A DNA stretch of 11,926 nt from Bacteroidales bacterium. Lineage in GTDB: Bacteria; Bacteroidota; Bacteroidia; Bacteroidales; VadinHA17. Every line of letters starts with the position of its first letter. Within the stretch, counting starts at the first letter, position 1. Location: NCBI GenBank assembly GCA_003157055.1, contig PMIG01000164.1, forward strand, positions 1-11,926, given 5' to 3'. Positions 1 through 7,258 of this stretch are shown here, in pieces. The notes under the pieces are model-generated. The model did no database searches and was not told the DNA's origin. It saw only the letters and a list, made by a program, of their open reading frames with translations. Position numbers and translations under genes: made by a program.

Positions 1-137
1 TCACAACCGGTGGTATCTACGGAAAGATATATGAAGTTAAGGATAACTACGTCATGATGGAAGCAGGAGGTGATGTCAAGCTTAAGATTGACAAGAATGC
101 CGTAATGAAAGATCCGTCGACTGACGAGCAAAGCTAA
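1..137 (+). CDS. yajC: Preprotein translocase subunit YajC, C-terminal end (5' partial)
   Basis: Only the last 44 codons are in the window; the reading frame starts at base 3 and ends at TAA 135-137. The visible peptide begins TTGGIYGKIYEV and continues with a VKLKIDKNAV segment. This is the conserved cytoplasmic part of YajC, where a TTGGI/L-x-G motif is followed by a short beta-rich stretch. YajC is a small single-pass inner-membrane protein that associates with SecDF-YidC and the SecYEG translocon. Its TM helix would lie upstream of the window. The next gene starts 22 bases downstream on the same strand, so co-transcription is likely. A YajC - YbbR-like - CoaE order is, from memory, common in Bacteroidota and supports the call. 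Confidence 0.88.
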   Translation, partial: TTGGIYGKIYEVKDNYVMMEAGGDVKLKIDKNAVMKDPSTDEQS

Positions 138-159
138 TATCCTTTTAATTTTACATCTG

Positions 160-627
160 TTGGATACAAAAGATGGAAATGAACCGGCAAACCTTTTAAA
201 AAAGGGAGTTAGCTTAATAAATAAGAATATTATTGTTTTTGTTTTCTTCCTTTTTTTCTCTTTTATCTTCTGGTATCTGAATTCTCTTGGAAAAGAACTT
301 GAGGCTGATATCAGGTATCCCGTGAAATACACAAATATACCTGCAAAAAAGAGCCTTACGTCAGATATACCTTCACGGCTGAATCTATCAATGAAGGGCC
401 CAGGTTATTCAATTCTTAAACTCAAAATTTCCGGAAGATCATCACCGCTTGTAATTGACTTTTCGAAAATCAGCTACAGGCATGCACAAATCAATCAGCC
501 AGAAGATTATTATATTCTGACTCCTCCTTTGCTGCAGAATTTTAACTCACAGATCAAAAGCGCCTGCAAGATTACCTCGGTAAAACCAGATACCCTTTTT
601 TTCTCATTCAGGCCAGCTCCCAGATAA
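160..627 (+). CDS. Short YbbR-like single-pass membrane protein
   Basis: 155 residues from a TTG start at 160. No in-frame ATG occurs before the middle of the protein, so TTG (or another non-ATG codon slightly upstream) is needed; the exact start is uncertain. Residues about 22-44 form one hydrophobic helix (IIVFVFFLFFSFIFWYLNSL). It is followed by a predicted extracytoplasmic part with YbbR-like features: an early 'YPVKYTNIP' strand, a 'LNLSMKGPGYSILKL' segment and a final 'VKPDTLFFSF' strand. YbbR-domain proteins such as CdaR usually carry several repeats and are longer (about 300 residues or more); this one has room for only one or two. Its role in Bacteroidota is not established and I would not transfer the c-di-AMP regulator function. 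It sits between yajC and coaE, probably in one operon. Confidence 0.72.
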   Translation: MDTKDGNEPANLLKKGVSLINKNIIVFVFFLFFSFIFWYLNSLGKELEADIRYPVKYTNIPAKKSLTSDIPSRLNLSMKGPGYSILKLKISGRSSPLVIDFSKISYRHAQINQPEDYYILTPPLLQNFNSQIKSACKITSVKPDTLFFSFRPAPR

Positions 628-632
628 TACAT

Positions 633-640
633 TATATTTG
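633..640 (+). promoter_or_regulatory. Candidate Bacteroidota promoter (-7 box TATATTTG) before coaE
   Basis: The octamer TATATTTG, followed by CA, matches the TAnnTTTG -7 element used by the primary sigma factor in Bacteroidota. It lies just after the YbbR-like stop codon. Transcription would begin near 646, giving a leader of roughly 90 bases to the preferred coaE start. That leader contains a small hairpin (GCGG 659-662 with CCGC 670-673). No clear TTG/TTTG -33 element is visible at the usual distance, so this rests on the -7 box alone. Confidence 0.4.
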
Positions 641-736
641 CATTTCTTATGAAGAGCAGCGGTTTGATGCCGCCTTATATTATCAGTCATTTAATGAGAG
701 TATCAGGGAATAATGAAGCAGGAAACGAAAAAAATC

Positions 737-1324
737 ATGAAGCTTGGAATTACCGGCGGAATCGGCAGCGGCAAGACATCTGTCTGCAGGGTATTCTGCG
801 TGCTTGGAATCCCCGTCTTCTTTGCTGATCCTGAAGCCAACCTGATTATGAACAGCGACGAGAAAATAATCAGGGAGATTAATAAGCTTGCATCTGTTAA
901 CCTTTATCCCGAGGGAGTCCTTGACAGGAGTAAACTCGCCTCACTGATCTTCAATGATCAGGATCTTCTCAGGAAAGTCAATTCTATTGTACATCCTGTA
1001 GTTTTTGATAATTTCAGGCGTTGGACTGCAATTCAAACCACACCATATATTATAATGGAAGCTGCCATACTTTTCGAGAGCGGCGCTTCTGAGCTGGTCG
1101 ACAGGGTAGCAACCGTGATTGCTCCGGTAGAGGAGAGGATCGCACGGGTAACAAAGAGGAACACTCTTTCAAGAGAACAGGTAAAAGAGAGGATCAATAA
1201 TCAGATGAAGGATTCGGAAAGGATCAAAAGATCGGATTATATTATTAATAATTCCGAAAACGACATGATTATTCCAGCAATTCTGAAGATCCATGAAGAT
1301 ATTTTAGATCATTTAAATTCCTGA
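737..1324 (+). CDS. coaE: Dephospho-CoA kinase CoaE
   Basis: Phosphorylates the 3'-hydroxyl of dephospho-CoA with ATP, the last step of coenzyme A synthesis, in the cytoplasm. The protein opens MKLGITGGIGSGKT, a P-loop at residues 7-14 right at the N-terminus as is normal for the family. Other CoaE hallmarks are visible: 'VHPVVFDNFRRW', 'IMEAAILFESGASELVDRV' and 'RNTLSREQVKERINNQM' ahead of 'SDYIINN'. An in-frame ATG at 713 would add eight residues (MKQETKKI). I prefer 737 because it puts the P-loop where homologues have it and gives 195 residues, close to the usual length; 713 has an AGGGA very close upstream and cannot be excluded. The next gene begins 3 bases after the TGA stop, which implies coupled expression. 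Confidence 0.95.
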   Translation: MKLGITGGIGSGKTSVCRVFCVLGIPVFFADPEANLIMNSDEKIIREINKLASVNLYPEGVLDRSKLASLIFNDQDLLRKVNSIVHPVVFDNFRRWTAIQTTPYIIMEAAILFESGASELVDRVATVIAPVEERIARVTKRNTLSREQVKERINNQMKDSERIKRSDYIINNSENDMIIPAILKIHEDILDHLNS

Positions 1325-1327
1325 TAG

Positions 1328-2056
1328 ATGGGAAGGTTTGGAAAGTGGCTTGGCGGAGGGCTCGGATTCGTTATGGGAGGACCTATTGGCGGACTTCTGG
1401 GGTTCCTGGTTGGCTCTATGGTTGATAGCACAACTATTCAGACATCAACATATTCACCGGGGCAGGTCAGGACAACTCAGGGCGACTTTGGGGTGAGCCT
1501 GCTTGTTTTGATAGCTGCTGTCATGAAAGCTGACGGTAAAGTTGTAAAATCAGAGCTCGACTATGTCAAGCAATTCTTTTTAAGGCAATTCGGTCGCGAA
1601 TCTGCTGCTGAAGCTTCAATAATGCTGCGTGACCTTCTCAAACAGAATATACCGATCAGGGACGTGTGCCAGCAGATAAGAAGGAATATGGATTATTCAT
1701 CGCGGCTCCAGCTGCTGCATCTGCTCTTTAATATTTCACTTGCTGACGGAGTTATTCAACAGTCAGAGCAGGATATAATTGAGAATATCTCAGGTTATCT
1801 CGAAATATCCTCAACTGATTTTATCTCAATCAAGAATATGTTCGTACCCGAAACTGATTCAGCATTTAAAATACTCGAGATTGAGAGATCTGCTTCTGAT
1901 GAAGATGTAAAGAAAGCTTACAGAAAGATGGCGATGAAATATCACCCCGATAAGGTTATCCAGCTTGGTGAAGATTATAATAAAAGTGCCGAGGAGAAGT
2001 TCAGAAAAGTCAATGAAGCCTATGAAAAGATTAAAAAAGAAAGAAATATACCCTGA
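1328..2056 (+). CDS. djlA: DjlA-like membrane co-chaperone: glycine-rich N-terminus, TerB domain, J domain
   Basis: 242 residues in three parts. Residues 8-32 are a Gly-rich hydrophobic segment ([21 protein letters not shown]), resembling the glycine-patterned TM dimerisation helix of DjlA. Residues about 55-165 match a TerB-type helical domain, with the two acidic motifs '[14 protein letters not shown]' and '[14 protein letters not shown]'. Residues 178-236 are a J domain with the HPD tripeptide at 206-208 (KYHPDK), which stimulates Hsp70 ATPase activity. DjlA proteins are inner-membrane DnaK co-chaperones facing the cytoplasm, and the domain order and length agree (E. coli DjlA is about 271 residues). 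The ATG at 1328 follows the coaE stop by 3 bases. The substrate cannot be read from the sequence, and the djlA symbol rests on architecture. Confidence 0.85.
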   Translation: MGRFGKWLGGGLGFVMGGPIGGLLGFLVGSMVDSTTIQTSTYSPGQVRTTQGDFGVSLLVLIAAVMKADGKVVKSELDYVKQFFLRQFGRESAAEASIMLRDLLKQNIPIRDVCQQIRRNMDYSSRLQLLHLLFNISLADGVIQQSEQDIIENISGYLEISSTDFISIKNMFVPETDSAFKILEIERSASDEDVKKAYRKMAMKYHPDKVIQLGEDYNKSAEEKFRKVNEAYEKIKKERNIP

Positions 2057-2104
2057 TGCCTGATAAATTTTGAATTATTGAACCAGACATTTGAATTCAA
2101 GCAT

Positions 2105-2112
2105 TAAATTTG
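2105..2112 (+). promoter_or_regulatory. Candidate Bacteroidota promoter (-7 box TAAATTTG) before the DUF5606-type gene
   Basis: TAAATTTG is an exact TAnnTTTG match in the 73-base gap after the DjlA-like gene. Transcription would start about 2118, leaving a leader of about 12 bases to the ATG at 2130. The nearest upstream TTG (2078-2080) is 24 bases away, slightly too far for a typical -33 element, so support is moderate. If real, it would also drive the agmatinase-type gene. Confidence 0.4.
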
Positions 2113-2129
2113 TAAACAAAAAAAATACT

Positions 2130-2651
2130 ATGATTTTAAAGGACATATTGTCAATTTCGGGTGAACCGGGGCTTTTTAAATTTATCGCCCAGGGTAAAAA
2201 TGCAATGATCGTCGAACAACTTGAAACGAAAAGACGAAGCAGCGCATTCGGCTCTTCCAAGGTTAGCTCCCTCGAGGAGATTACTGTATATACGGAAAAG
2301 GAAGATATGCCCTTGGGGAAAATATTCGACCTTATTTATGAGAAGCATAACGGAGGTCCCGCAGTAGATTATAAATCAGATCCCGAGAAGCTTAAAGTCT
2401 GGTTCGGCGAGGTCGTTCCGGAGTACGACAAGGATAAGGTATATCCAAGCGATATAAAGAAAATTGCACACTGGTACAATATTCTCCAGGAATTGAATCT
2501 TTTGTTGAAAGATGAACCCGAAAAAGAGGCAGAAAAACCTGACTCTGGTGAAAAGGGCGCTAAAAAGCCTGCAGGGAAAAAGAAGGAAAAGGTTGCCTTA
2601 AAAGAGGAACCTGCCACCAAAAAGAAGCCTTCCAAACCCAAGACCAAGTAA
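2130..2651 (+). CDS. DUF5606-type conserved protein with lysine-rich tail
   Basis: 173 residues from the ATG at 2130. A TTG 39 bases upstream (2091) is also in frame, but the conserved part begins exactly at MILKDILSISGEPGLFK, so 2130 is preferred. From memory, that opening, 'KVSSLEEITVYT' and the 'DIKKIAHWYNIL' stretch are typical of a Bacteroidota-restricted family of unknown function (DUF5606) found close to coaE. Residues 1-127 look like a compact soluble domain. Residues 128-173 are low-complexity, rich in Lys, Glu, Ala and Pro and net basic, probably disordered and possibly able to bind nucleic acid or ribosomes. There is no signal peptide or TM helix, so it is cytoplasmic. It ends 16 bases before the next gene. 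No function is assigned. Confidence 0.8.
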   Translation: MILKDILSISGEPGLFKFIAQGKNAMIVEQLETKRRSSAFGSSKVSSLEEITVYTEKEDMPLGKIFDLIYEKHNGGPAVDYKSDPEKLKVWFGEVVPEYDKDKVYPSDIKKIAHWYNILQELNLLLKDEPEKEAEKPDSGEKGAKKPAGKKKEKVALKEEPATKKKPSKPKTK

Positions 2652-2667
2652 ACAATCACTACCTGAA

Positions 2668-3504
2668 ATGAATTTCGGAGGCGCCGAAGTAGTTTATGAT
2701 TATGCCGAGTCGGGCATAATTATCGTTCCAGTGCCATACGATGTAACCAGCACCTGGCTAAAGGGTTCCGATAAAGGCCCCGATGCCATAATGGAAGCTT
2801 CGGTAAACCTTGAGTTTTATGATGTTGAAACGGCCTCCGAGGTCCATAAGAAGGGTTTACATACCATTGATCCAATTTTTGAAAACAGCTCACCTGAAGC
2901 CCTTGTTGATGCAGTTTACAATAAAACGCTTTTCTTGCTGTCTGAGAAAAAATTTCCGGTTATAGTAGGAGGGAATCACACAGTAAGTATAGGATCAGTC
3001 AGAGCCTTTTCAGAAAAATTTCAAAACCTGACGGTTCTACAGCTTGATGCTCATTCTGATCTTAGACAGGAATACGAAGGATCGAGGTTTAACCATGCCT
3101 GTTCTATGGCAAGGGCAAGAGAATATGCACCATTGGTCCAGGTAGGCATTCGGAGCATGTCGGCAGAGGAACTGCCATTTGTCGATGACAAACGGATTTT
3201 TTATTCGCAAGATCTTTATTATAATAAGCAGCTTTACAAAAGCGCTATTGATAAGCTTTCCGAAAATGTCTATATAACAATCGATCTTGATGTCTTTGAC
3301 CCCTCATTAATGCCTTCGACAGGAACGCCGGAGCCGGGAGGACCGGATTATTTTGAAATTATGCATTTTCTGAGGAATGTTACCGGGTCGAGGAATGTGG
3401 TTGGTTTCGATGTTGTTGAGCTATGCCCTTCACCTGCCAGTAAATTTCCTGATTTTGTTGCAGCCAAAGTGATATACCAGCTGCTGAGCTATGTATTTGA
3501 ATGA
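2668..3504 (+). CDS. speB: Agmatinase-type ureohydrolase (arginase/agmatinase family)
   Basis: 278 residues, a standard length for the family. It carries the binuclear manganese site: H104 in GGNH (101-104), D127, H129 and D131 in DAHSD, and D206 and D208 in DLDVFDP. The 'DLRQEYEGSRFNHACSMARA' segment after DAHSD is more like agmatinase (agmatine to putrescine and urea) than arginase. Related enzymes in this family act on other guanidino compounds, so the substrate is an inference. The first metal motif is GGNH rather than the common GGDH; the ligand His is kept. No arginine decarboxylase or other polyamine gene is in the window. It lies 16 bases after the DUF5606-type gene and is followed by a strong inverted-repeat region. 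Confidence 0.85.
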   Translation: MNFGGAEVVYDYAESGIIIVPVPYDVTSTWLKGSDKGPDAIMEASVNLEFYDVETASEVHKKGLHTIDPIFENSSPEALVDAVYNKTLFLLSEKKFPVIVGGNHTVSIGSVRAFSEKFQNLTVLQLDAHSDLRQEYEGSRFNHACSMARAREYAPLVQVGIRSMSAEELPFVDDKRIFYSQDLYYNKQLYKSAIDKLSENVYITIDLDVFDPSLMPSTGTPEPGGPDYFEIMHFLRNVTGSRNVVGFDVVELCPSPASKFPDFVAAKVIYQLLSYVFE

Positions 3505-3506
3505 TT

Positions 3507-3596
3507 CCCCAACCCCCCTAAAGGGGGGCTAAAATATATTTCTTCTTGGATTTGAGCCCCTTTAGGGGGCAGTCACGCCTTGGCGTGACAGGGGTT
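3507..3596. repeat. Compound GC-rich inverted-repeat element between convergent genes
   Basis: The whole space between the convergent speB-like and mazG genes is palindromic. CCCCCCTAAAGGGGGG (3513-3528) folds on itself. The arm 3514-3530 also pairs with AGCCCCTTTAGGGGG (3555-3569), which is itself nearly palindromic, across a 24-base AT-rich spacer. A second hairpin, GTCACGCCTTGGCGTGAC (3572-3589), has an 8-bp perfect stem. Outer hexamers AACCCC (3511-3516) and GGGGTT (3591-3596) are also complementary, and the last runs into the mazG stop codon. The layout looks like a dispersed palindromic repeat (REP/MITE-like); only one copy is in the window, so dispersal is not shown. Confidence 0.65.
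3514..3569. terminator. Probable bidirectional terminator stem-loop
   Basis: A stem of 15-17 bases (3514-3530 with 3555-3569, one 2-base bulge) stands 9 bases after the speB-like stop and 25 bases beyond the mazG stop on the other strand. A stem of this strength between converging genes would be expected to stop transcription from both sides. Neither side has a good uridine run directly after the stem, so it is not a textbook intrinsic terminator. Confidence 0.45.
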
Positions 3597-4377
3597 ATTC
3601 CTCCTTCTTCGCTTCTTCCCAGATCACATTCATCTCTTCGAGAGTCATATCATGAAGAGATTTTCCCTTTCTTATCGTTTGGTTTTCCAAATAGTTGAAC
3701 CTCCTGATGAATTTCCTGTTAGTCTTTTCCAGCGCAGCTTCAGGATCTACCCCATAAAGCCTGCAAGCGTTTATAATTGAGAAGAAAACATCGCCAAATT
3801 CCGATTCCATTTTCTCGGCATCCTGATCATTTATTTCATCTTCAAGCTCACCGATCTCCTCTGCTACCTTATCCCATATCTGTTCCCTTTTTTCCCAGTC
3901 GAATCCCACACCCCTGACTTTCTCCTGTATCCTGTTTGCTTTTATTGTAGCAGGCAGTGATGTCGGCACACCTGAAAGAACAGATTTGTATCCATTGTGT
4001 TCCTTTATTTTCAGTTGTTCCCAGTTCTCTTCAACTTCTGAGGCACCTGAGACTTTAACATCGCCAAATACATGAGGGTGCCTGTAAATAAGTTTTTCAT
4101 TTATTCCTTTAAGAACATCTGTCATTGTGAATTTGCCATTCTCAGACCCGATCTTTGCATAAAATACAATGTGAAGCATGAGATCTCCAAGCTCGTTTCT
4201 GATTGCATCGTCATTCTTTAAAAATACAGCTTCAGCAAGTTCATAAGTCTCCTCGATTGTCAGTTTCCGAAGGCTTTCGTTTGTCTGCTTCATATCCCAG
4301 GGGCATGTTGTCCGCAGTTTATCAATAATGTTAAGGAGTTTTTCGAACTCCTCCTTGCTTCTTTCTTTATCGTTCAT
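3595..4377 (-). CDS. mazG: Nucleoside triphosphate pyrophosphohydrolase MazG
   Basis: 260 residues, matching the two-domain MazG length (E. coli about 263). The enzyme hydrolyses NTPs and dNTPs to the monophosphate and pyrophosphate, removing aberrant nucleotides and, in some bacteria, influencing ppGpp. The N-terminal domain has 'CPWDMKQTNESL', EE(42-43)xxE46 and ELGD (62-65), the Mg-binding set. The C-terminal domain repeats it as EE(174-175)xxE178 and EFGD (193-196). 'YRHPHVFGD' at 98-106 is the usual link between them. I start at the ATG whose first base is 4377; a TTG at 4383 would add two residues (M-L) and is less likely. It follows the DUF62 gene by 11 bases on the same strand, so the two are likely co-transcribed. 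Its TAA stop lies inside the outer repeat arm. Confidence 0.95.
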   Translation of the reverse strand: MNDKERSKEEFEKLLNIIDKLRTTCPWDMKQTNESLRKLTIEETYELAEAVFLKNDDAIRNELGDLMLHIVFYAKIGSENGKFTMTDVLKGINEKLIYRHPHVFGDVKVSGASEVEENWEQLKIKEHNGYKSVLSGVPTSLPATIKANRIQEKVRGVGFDWEKREQIWDKVAEEIGELEDEINDQDAEKMESEFGDVFFSIINACRLYGVDPEAALEKTNRKFIRRFNYLENQTIRKGKSLHDMTLEEMNVIWEEAKKEE

Positions 4378-4388
4378 TAGCAATAATT

Positions 4389-5183
4389 TTAAAACAACCG
4401 GTTAGGTGATGTATTCCTGGAAGCCAGGTCAATTCGTACCACCGATCCGGTAGACAGGCTGAGCAGTTCGGAAACATTGGCTCCGTTTATGGCAATTTCA
4501 AGGAGATCGAGGGAATTGAATCTGGCGAGCATTTCCCCCACAGGAACATCGCTGTATTTCTCAAGAATCCTTTCCGTATAATTCTTATTGCTTTGTATGA
4601 GAATCCGGTAATCCTTTCCTTCGAAAACCCTGTTAAACACTTCTTTCGTAATATTAGAGATGGCGTTTCCGTATGAGTCGATGAAAATAATACTCCCGAT
4701 AATTACATCCTTGTCGATAGTTGCCCTGAGGGGAACTATTTCACTTATATTAGTGAATGGACTGCCGATGTCTGCAGGCTTCTTACCGGATATGAGGTCA
4801 GAAGCTGCTTTTGCAAATATTTCAAGTTCATCTGAACCAGTCCCCTGTTTGATCTTTACAACTTCATCCGGATCAGAATTGAGAATAAGATTAAAAATAC
4901 CATTATCTGTTCCGATGAAATAGTGTTCTTTTGCCCTGACTATAAGGTAATTACGCTCTTTCACCGCCTCAGAATGAACGCATATTATATGAATGGTACC
5001 TGCCGGATAATTTCTATAGGTATTCCTGATTACAAACGACGCATGGGATATATTAAAAGCCGGAATGTTGAATGCATTGTCAATTATTGTAATACCCGGG
5101 CATAACCTGCAGAGCTTGCCTTTAATGATCCCGTGGTAAAAGTCATCGGGCTTCCATTCAGTAGTCAGAGTAATAACCGGCAT
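4389..5183 (-). CDS. SAM hydroxide adenosyltransferase (DUF62) family protein with altered active-site motifs
   Basis: 264 residues, close to the family norm. Family features are clear: 'ITLTTEW' opening, 'FYHGIIKGKL', 'YPAGTIHIICV', 'FIGTDNGIFNLI', 'FIDSYGNAISNI' at 167-178, and a C-terminal 'LLEIAINGANVSELLSL' barrel segment. Family enzymes hydrolyse S-adenosylmethionine to adenosine and methionine (relatives are fluorinases and chlorinases). The usual VDPGVGTxR motif is here 'VHSEAVKER': R77 remains but H70 replaces the Asp. The usual catalytic His in FHGRD also appears absent; the equivalent stretch reads 'SDELEIFAKAA'. The TTDFG motif is TTEWK. Either a Bacteroidota subfamily with other chemistry or a SAM-binding protein is possible. 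It is the first gene of the minus-strand pair with mazG. Confidence 0.78.
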   Translation of the reverse strand: MPVITLTTEWKPDDFYHGIIKGKLCRLCPGITIIDNAFNIPAFNISHASFVIRNTYRNYPAGTIHIICVHSEAVKERNYLIVRAKEHYFIGTDNGIFNLILNSDPDEVVKIKQGTGSDELEIFAKAASDLISGKKPADIGSPFTNISEIVPLRATIDKDVIIGSIIFIDSYGNAISNITKEVFNRVFEGKDYRILIQSNKNYTERILEKYSDVPVGEMLARFNSLDLLEIAINGANVSELLSLSTGSVVRIDLASRNTSPNRLF

Positions 5184-5200
5184 AAGGAAAAAACTTAAGA

Positions 5201-5208
5201 CAAAGATA
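5201..5208 (-). promoter_or_regulatory. Candidate promoter (-7 box TATCTTTG) for the DUF62-mazG pair
   Basis: Read on the minus strand, this is TATCTTTG, an exact TAnnTTTG match. Transcription would start near 5195, about 12 bases before the ATG at 5183. No well-spaced -33 TTG is visible. Its position in the divergent intergenic region, directly before the first gene of the pair, supports it. Confidence 0.4.
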
Positions 5209-5229
5209 ATCTTCTAAAGAAAAATACAC

Positions 5230-5237
5230 TTACTTTG
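5230..5237 (+). promoter_or_regulatory. Weak candidate promoter (TTACTTTG) for phoH-purC
   Basis: TTACTTTG differs from TAnnTTTG at one base and is the best plus-strand match in the 142-bp divergent gap. Transcription would start about 5243 and leave a leader of about 83 bases. That leader contains an imperfect palindrome around ACATGT (5270-5275) and a 12-codon open frame touching the phoH start. No -33 element is evident. Confidence 0.22.
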
Positions 5238-5325
5238 TGCAAATCCCTGAATCATTTTTTTAAACTTTTACATGTTTAAGGTCGGAAATGAAGGGAAAGT
5301 ACCGCGTCAGAAAGGTTAATAATTA

Positions 5326-6285
5326 ATGACAGAGATAGTTATTTTTCTTGAGGATGTTGACCCTGTCGTTTTCTTCGGCACGAACAATTCATTGCTTGAT
5401 AAAATACGCAGCTATTTCCCGAAAATAAAGATCCATTCACGCGGCAACGAAATAAAACTCACAGGCGAAGAAGCTGAGATAACCACTTTTGCCGAGAAAT
5501 TCAACGGGCTTATTGAATATTACCAGAAATATCAGCGGCTTGATGAGCAGGATATCGAAAAGTATTTTTTCGATGACGAACATATGAAATCTGCATCAAA
5601 AGGCGAATTTGAGCAGGTTCTGGTATTTGGCATAAGCGGGAAGCCTGTCAGGGCAAGAACAGTGAACCAGCTTTTACTTGTAAATGATTATAAGACCAAC
5701 GACCTGATAATAGCTGAAGGACCGGCTGGCACCGGCAAGACATATACATCAATTGCCCTGGCTGTAAGGGCACTGAAGGAACGGGAAGTAAAAAAGATAA
5801 TACTCACAAGGCCTGCAGTTGAAGCTGGGGAGAGGCTCGGCTTTCTTCCCGGTGACATGAAGGATAAACTCGATCCTTACCTTCAGCCTCTTTATGACGC
5901 ATTGCATGATATGCTTCCATTCAAGAAACTGGAAACATGGGTTGAGGACGGCACTATTCAGATCGCACCTCTTGCCTTTATGAGGGGGAGAACACTTGAA
6001 AATGCATTCGTGATACTCGATGAAGCTCAAAACGCAACTGTAAGCCAGATCAAAATGTTCCTGACCAGGATGGGTGTATCATCCAAGTTTATAATGACAG
6101 GCGATTCAACACAGATCGACCTGCCAAAGAGAAACGATTCGGGGCTTCTGCAGGCTATGCGAATACTTGACGGTATTGAAGGTGTCTCAATTATCAGATT
6201 CGATGAACGCGATATAGTGAGGCATAAGCTTGTGAAAAAAATTGTGCGGGCTTATGAGAATGAGGAAAACGGAACTAAAAAATAA
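5326..6285 (+). CDS. phoH: PhoH family ATPase (PhoH-like protein)
   Basis: 319 residues, a normal length for the YbeZ-type PhoH group. Residues about 1-65 form a small KH-like N-terminal domain ([19 protein letters not shown] then [12 protein letters not shown]). The C-terminal ATPase domain has Walker A GPAGTGKT at 132-139, '[19 protein letters not shown]' at 160-178 and Walker [10 protein letters not shown] at 228-236, then '[10 protein letters not shown]'. These proteins are cytoplasmic ATPases linked to RNA metabolism and often sit beside the ribosome-associated nuclease YbeY; no ybeY is in this window. The ATG at 5326 shares its A with the stop codon of a 12-codon upstream frame (TAATG). 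An AGAAAGG at 5309-5315 may help ribosome binding. purC begins 11 bases after the stop. Confidence 0.93.
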   Translation: MTEIVIFLEDVDPVVFFGTNNSLLDKIRSYFPKIKIHSRGNEIKLTGEEAEITTFAEKFNGLIEYYQKYQRLDEQDIEKYFFDDEHMKSASKGEFEQVLVFGISGKPVRARTVNQLLLVNDYKTNDLIIAEGPAGTGKTYTSIALAVRALKEREVKKIILTRPAVEAGERLGFLPGDMKDKLDPYLQPLYDALHDMLPFKKLETWVEDGTIQIAPLAFMRGRTLENAFVILDEAQNATVSQIKMFLTRMGVSSKFIMTGDSTQIDLPKRNDSGLLQAMRILDGIEGVSIIRFDERDIVRHKLVKKIVRAYENEENGTKK

Positions 6286-6296
6286 AGAATATTATA

Positions 6297-7247
6297 ATGG
6301 ACAAGACAATTCTAAGATCAGATTTTAAGTTTCCAGGACAGAAAAGCCTTTATAAGGGAAAAGTCAGGGATGTTTACAATATCGACGACAAATACCTGCT
6401 GATGATTGTTTCCGACAGAATATCGGCTTTTGATGTTGTACTTCCTAAAGGAATTCCCTATAAGGGTCAGGTACTTAACCAGATTGCTGCAAAATTCCTT
6501 GATGCAACGAACGATATTGTTCCAAACTGGAAAATAGCTACTCCCGACCCCACAGTGACTATAGGCCATATTTGCAAGCCATATCCGGTTGAGATGATTG
6601 TAAGAGCTTACCTGACAGGTAGCTCATGGCGTACATACAAGTCGGGTGCAAGAGAGATCTGTGGAATCCGCCTGCCTGAAGGGATGAGAGAACATCAACA
6701 GTTTGAAGAACCAATAGTCACTCCTACCACCAAGGCCGAACATGGAAAGCATGATGAGGATATATCGCGCGATGAGATAATAAGAAGCGGACTGATACCT
6801 GAACACGAATACGATCTCATAGAAAAATATACGATGGAAGTCTTTATGAGAGGCTCTGAGATTGCTGCCCGACATGGTCTGATTCTTGTTGATACAAAAT
6901 ATGAATTTGGTAACAGGAATGGAAAGGTATACCTTATCGACGAGATCAATACACCTGATTCTTCACGCTATTTTTATGCAGACGGTTACAAGGAAAGATT
7001 CGACAAGGGTTTGCCCCAGAAACAGTTATCAAAAGAGTTCGTGAGAGAATGGCTTATGGCAAATGGCTTCCAGGGACAAGACGGGCAGAATATTCCGGAT
7101 ATGACTGATATGTTTGTAAATGAGGTATCGGAGCGGTATATCGAACTTTATGAAAACATTACAGGAGAAATATTCGTTAAAGCTGATATATCGGATATTA
7201 CCGGAAGAATTGAGAAAAATTGCAAAGCTTTTCTTTCAACATTGTAA
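6297..7247 (+). CDS. purC: Phosphoribosylaminoimidazole-succinocarboxamide synthase (SAICAR synthase)
   Basis: Joins aspartate to CAIR with ATP to give SAICAR in de novo purine synthesis, in the cytoplasm. 316 residues, the longer form found in Bacteroidota and eukaryote-like PurC rather than the roughly 237-residue E. coli type. Signature segments are '[10 protein letters not shown]' at 18-27, '[15 protein letters not shown]', '[17 protein letters not shown]', '[19 protein letters not shown]', '[11 protein letters not shown]' and '[13 protein letters not shown]', which form the ATP and CAIR/Asp sites. All expected blocks are present and intact. It lies 11 bases after phoH and 11 bases before the LysM gene, so the three may form one transcript; no other purine gene is nearby. 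Confidence 0.97.
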   Translation: MDKTILRSDFKFPGQKSLYKGKVRDVYNIDDKYLLMIVSDRISAFDVVLPKGIPYKGQVLNQIAAKFLDATNDIVPNWKIATPDPTVTIGHICKPYPVEMIVRAYLTGSSWRTYKSGAREICGIRLPEGMREHQQFEEPIVTPTTKAEHGKHDEDISRDEIIRSGLIPEHEYDLIEKYTMEVFMRGSEIAARHGLILVDTKYEFGNRNGKVYLIDEINTPDSSRYFYADGYKERFDKGLPQKQLSKEFVREWLMANGFQGQDGQNIPDMTDMFVNEVSERYIELYENITGEIFVKADISDITGRIEKNCKAFLSTL

Positions 7248-7258
7248 ATGTGGTTGTA

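Noticed and set aside
649..799. Open frame from ATG 649 overlapping the start of coaE in another frame
   Set aside because: It follows a candidate promoter closely, but the peptide resembles nothing I know and most of it is the coaE P-loop region read out of frame.
2369..2659. 96-codon minus-strand open frame opposite the DUF5606-type gene
   Set aside because: It is the antisense of the Lys/Glu-rich tail, giving a Ser/Phe-rich peptide; low-complexity purine-rich codons leave the opposite strand open by chance.
4660..5105. Two plus-strand open frames inside the DUF62 gene
   Set aside because: Both lie wholly antisense to a gene with clear family motifs and show no recognisable protein features.
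6318..6949. Several minus-strand open frames inside purC
   Set aside because: purC is intact and fully conserved in its own frame; these are shadows without start context.
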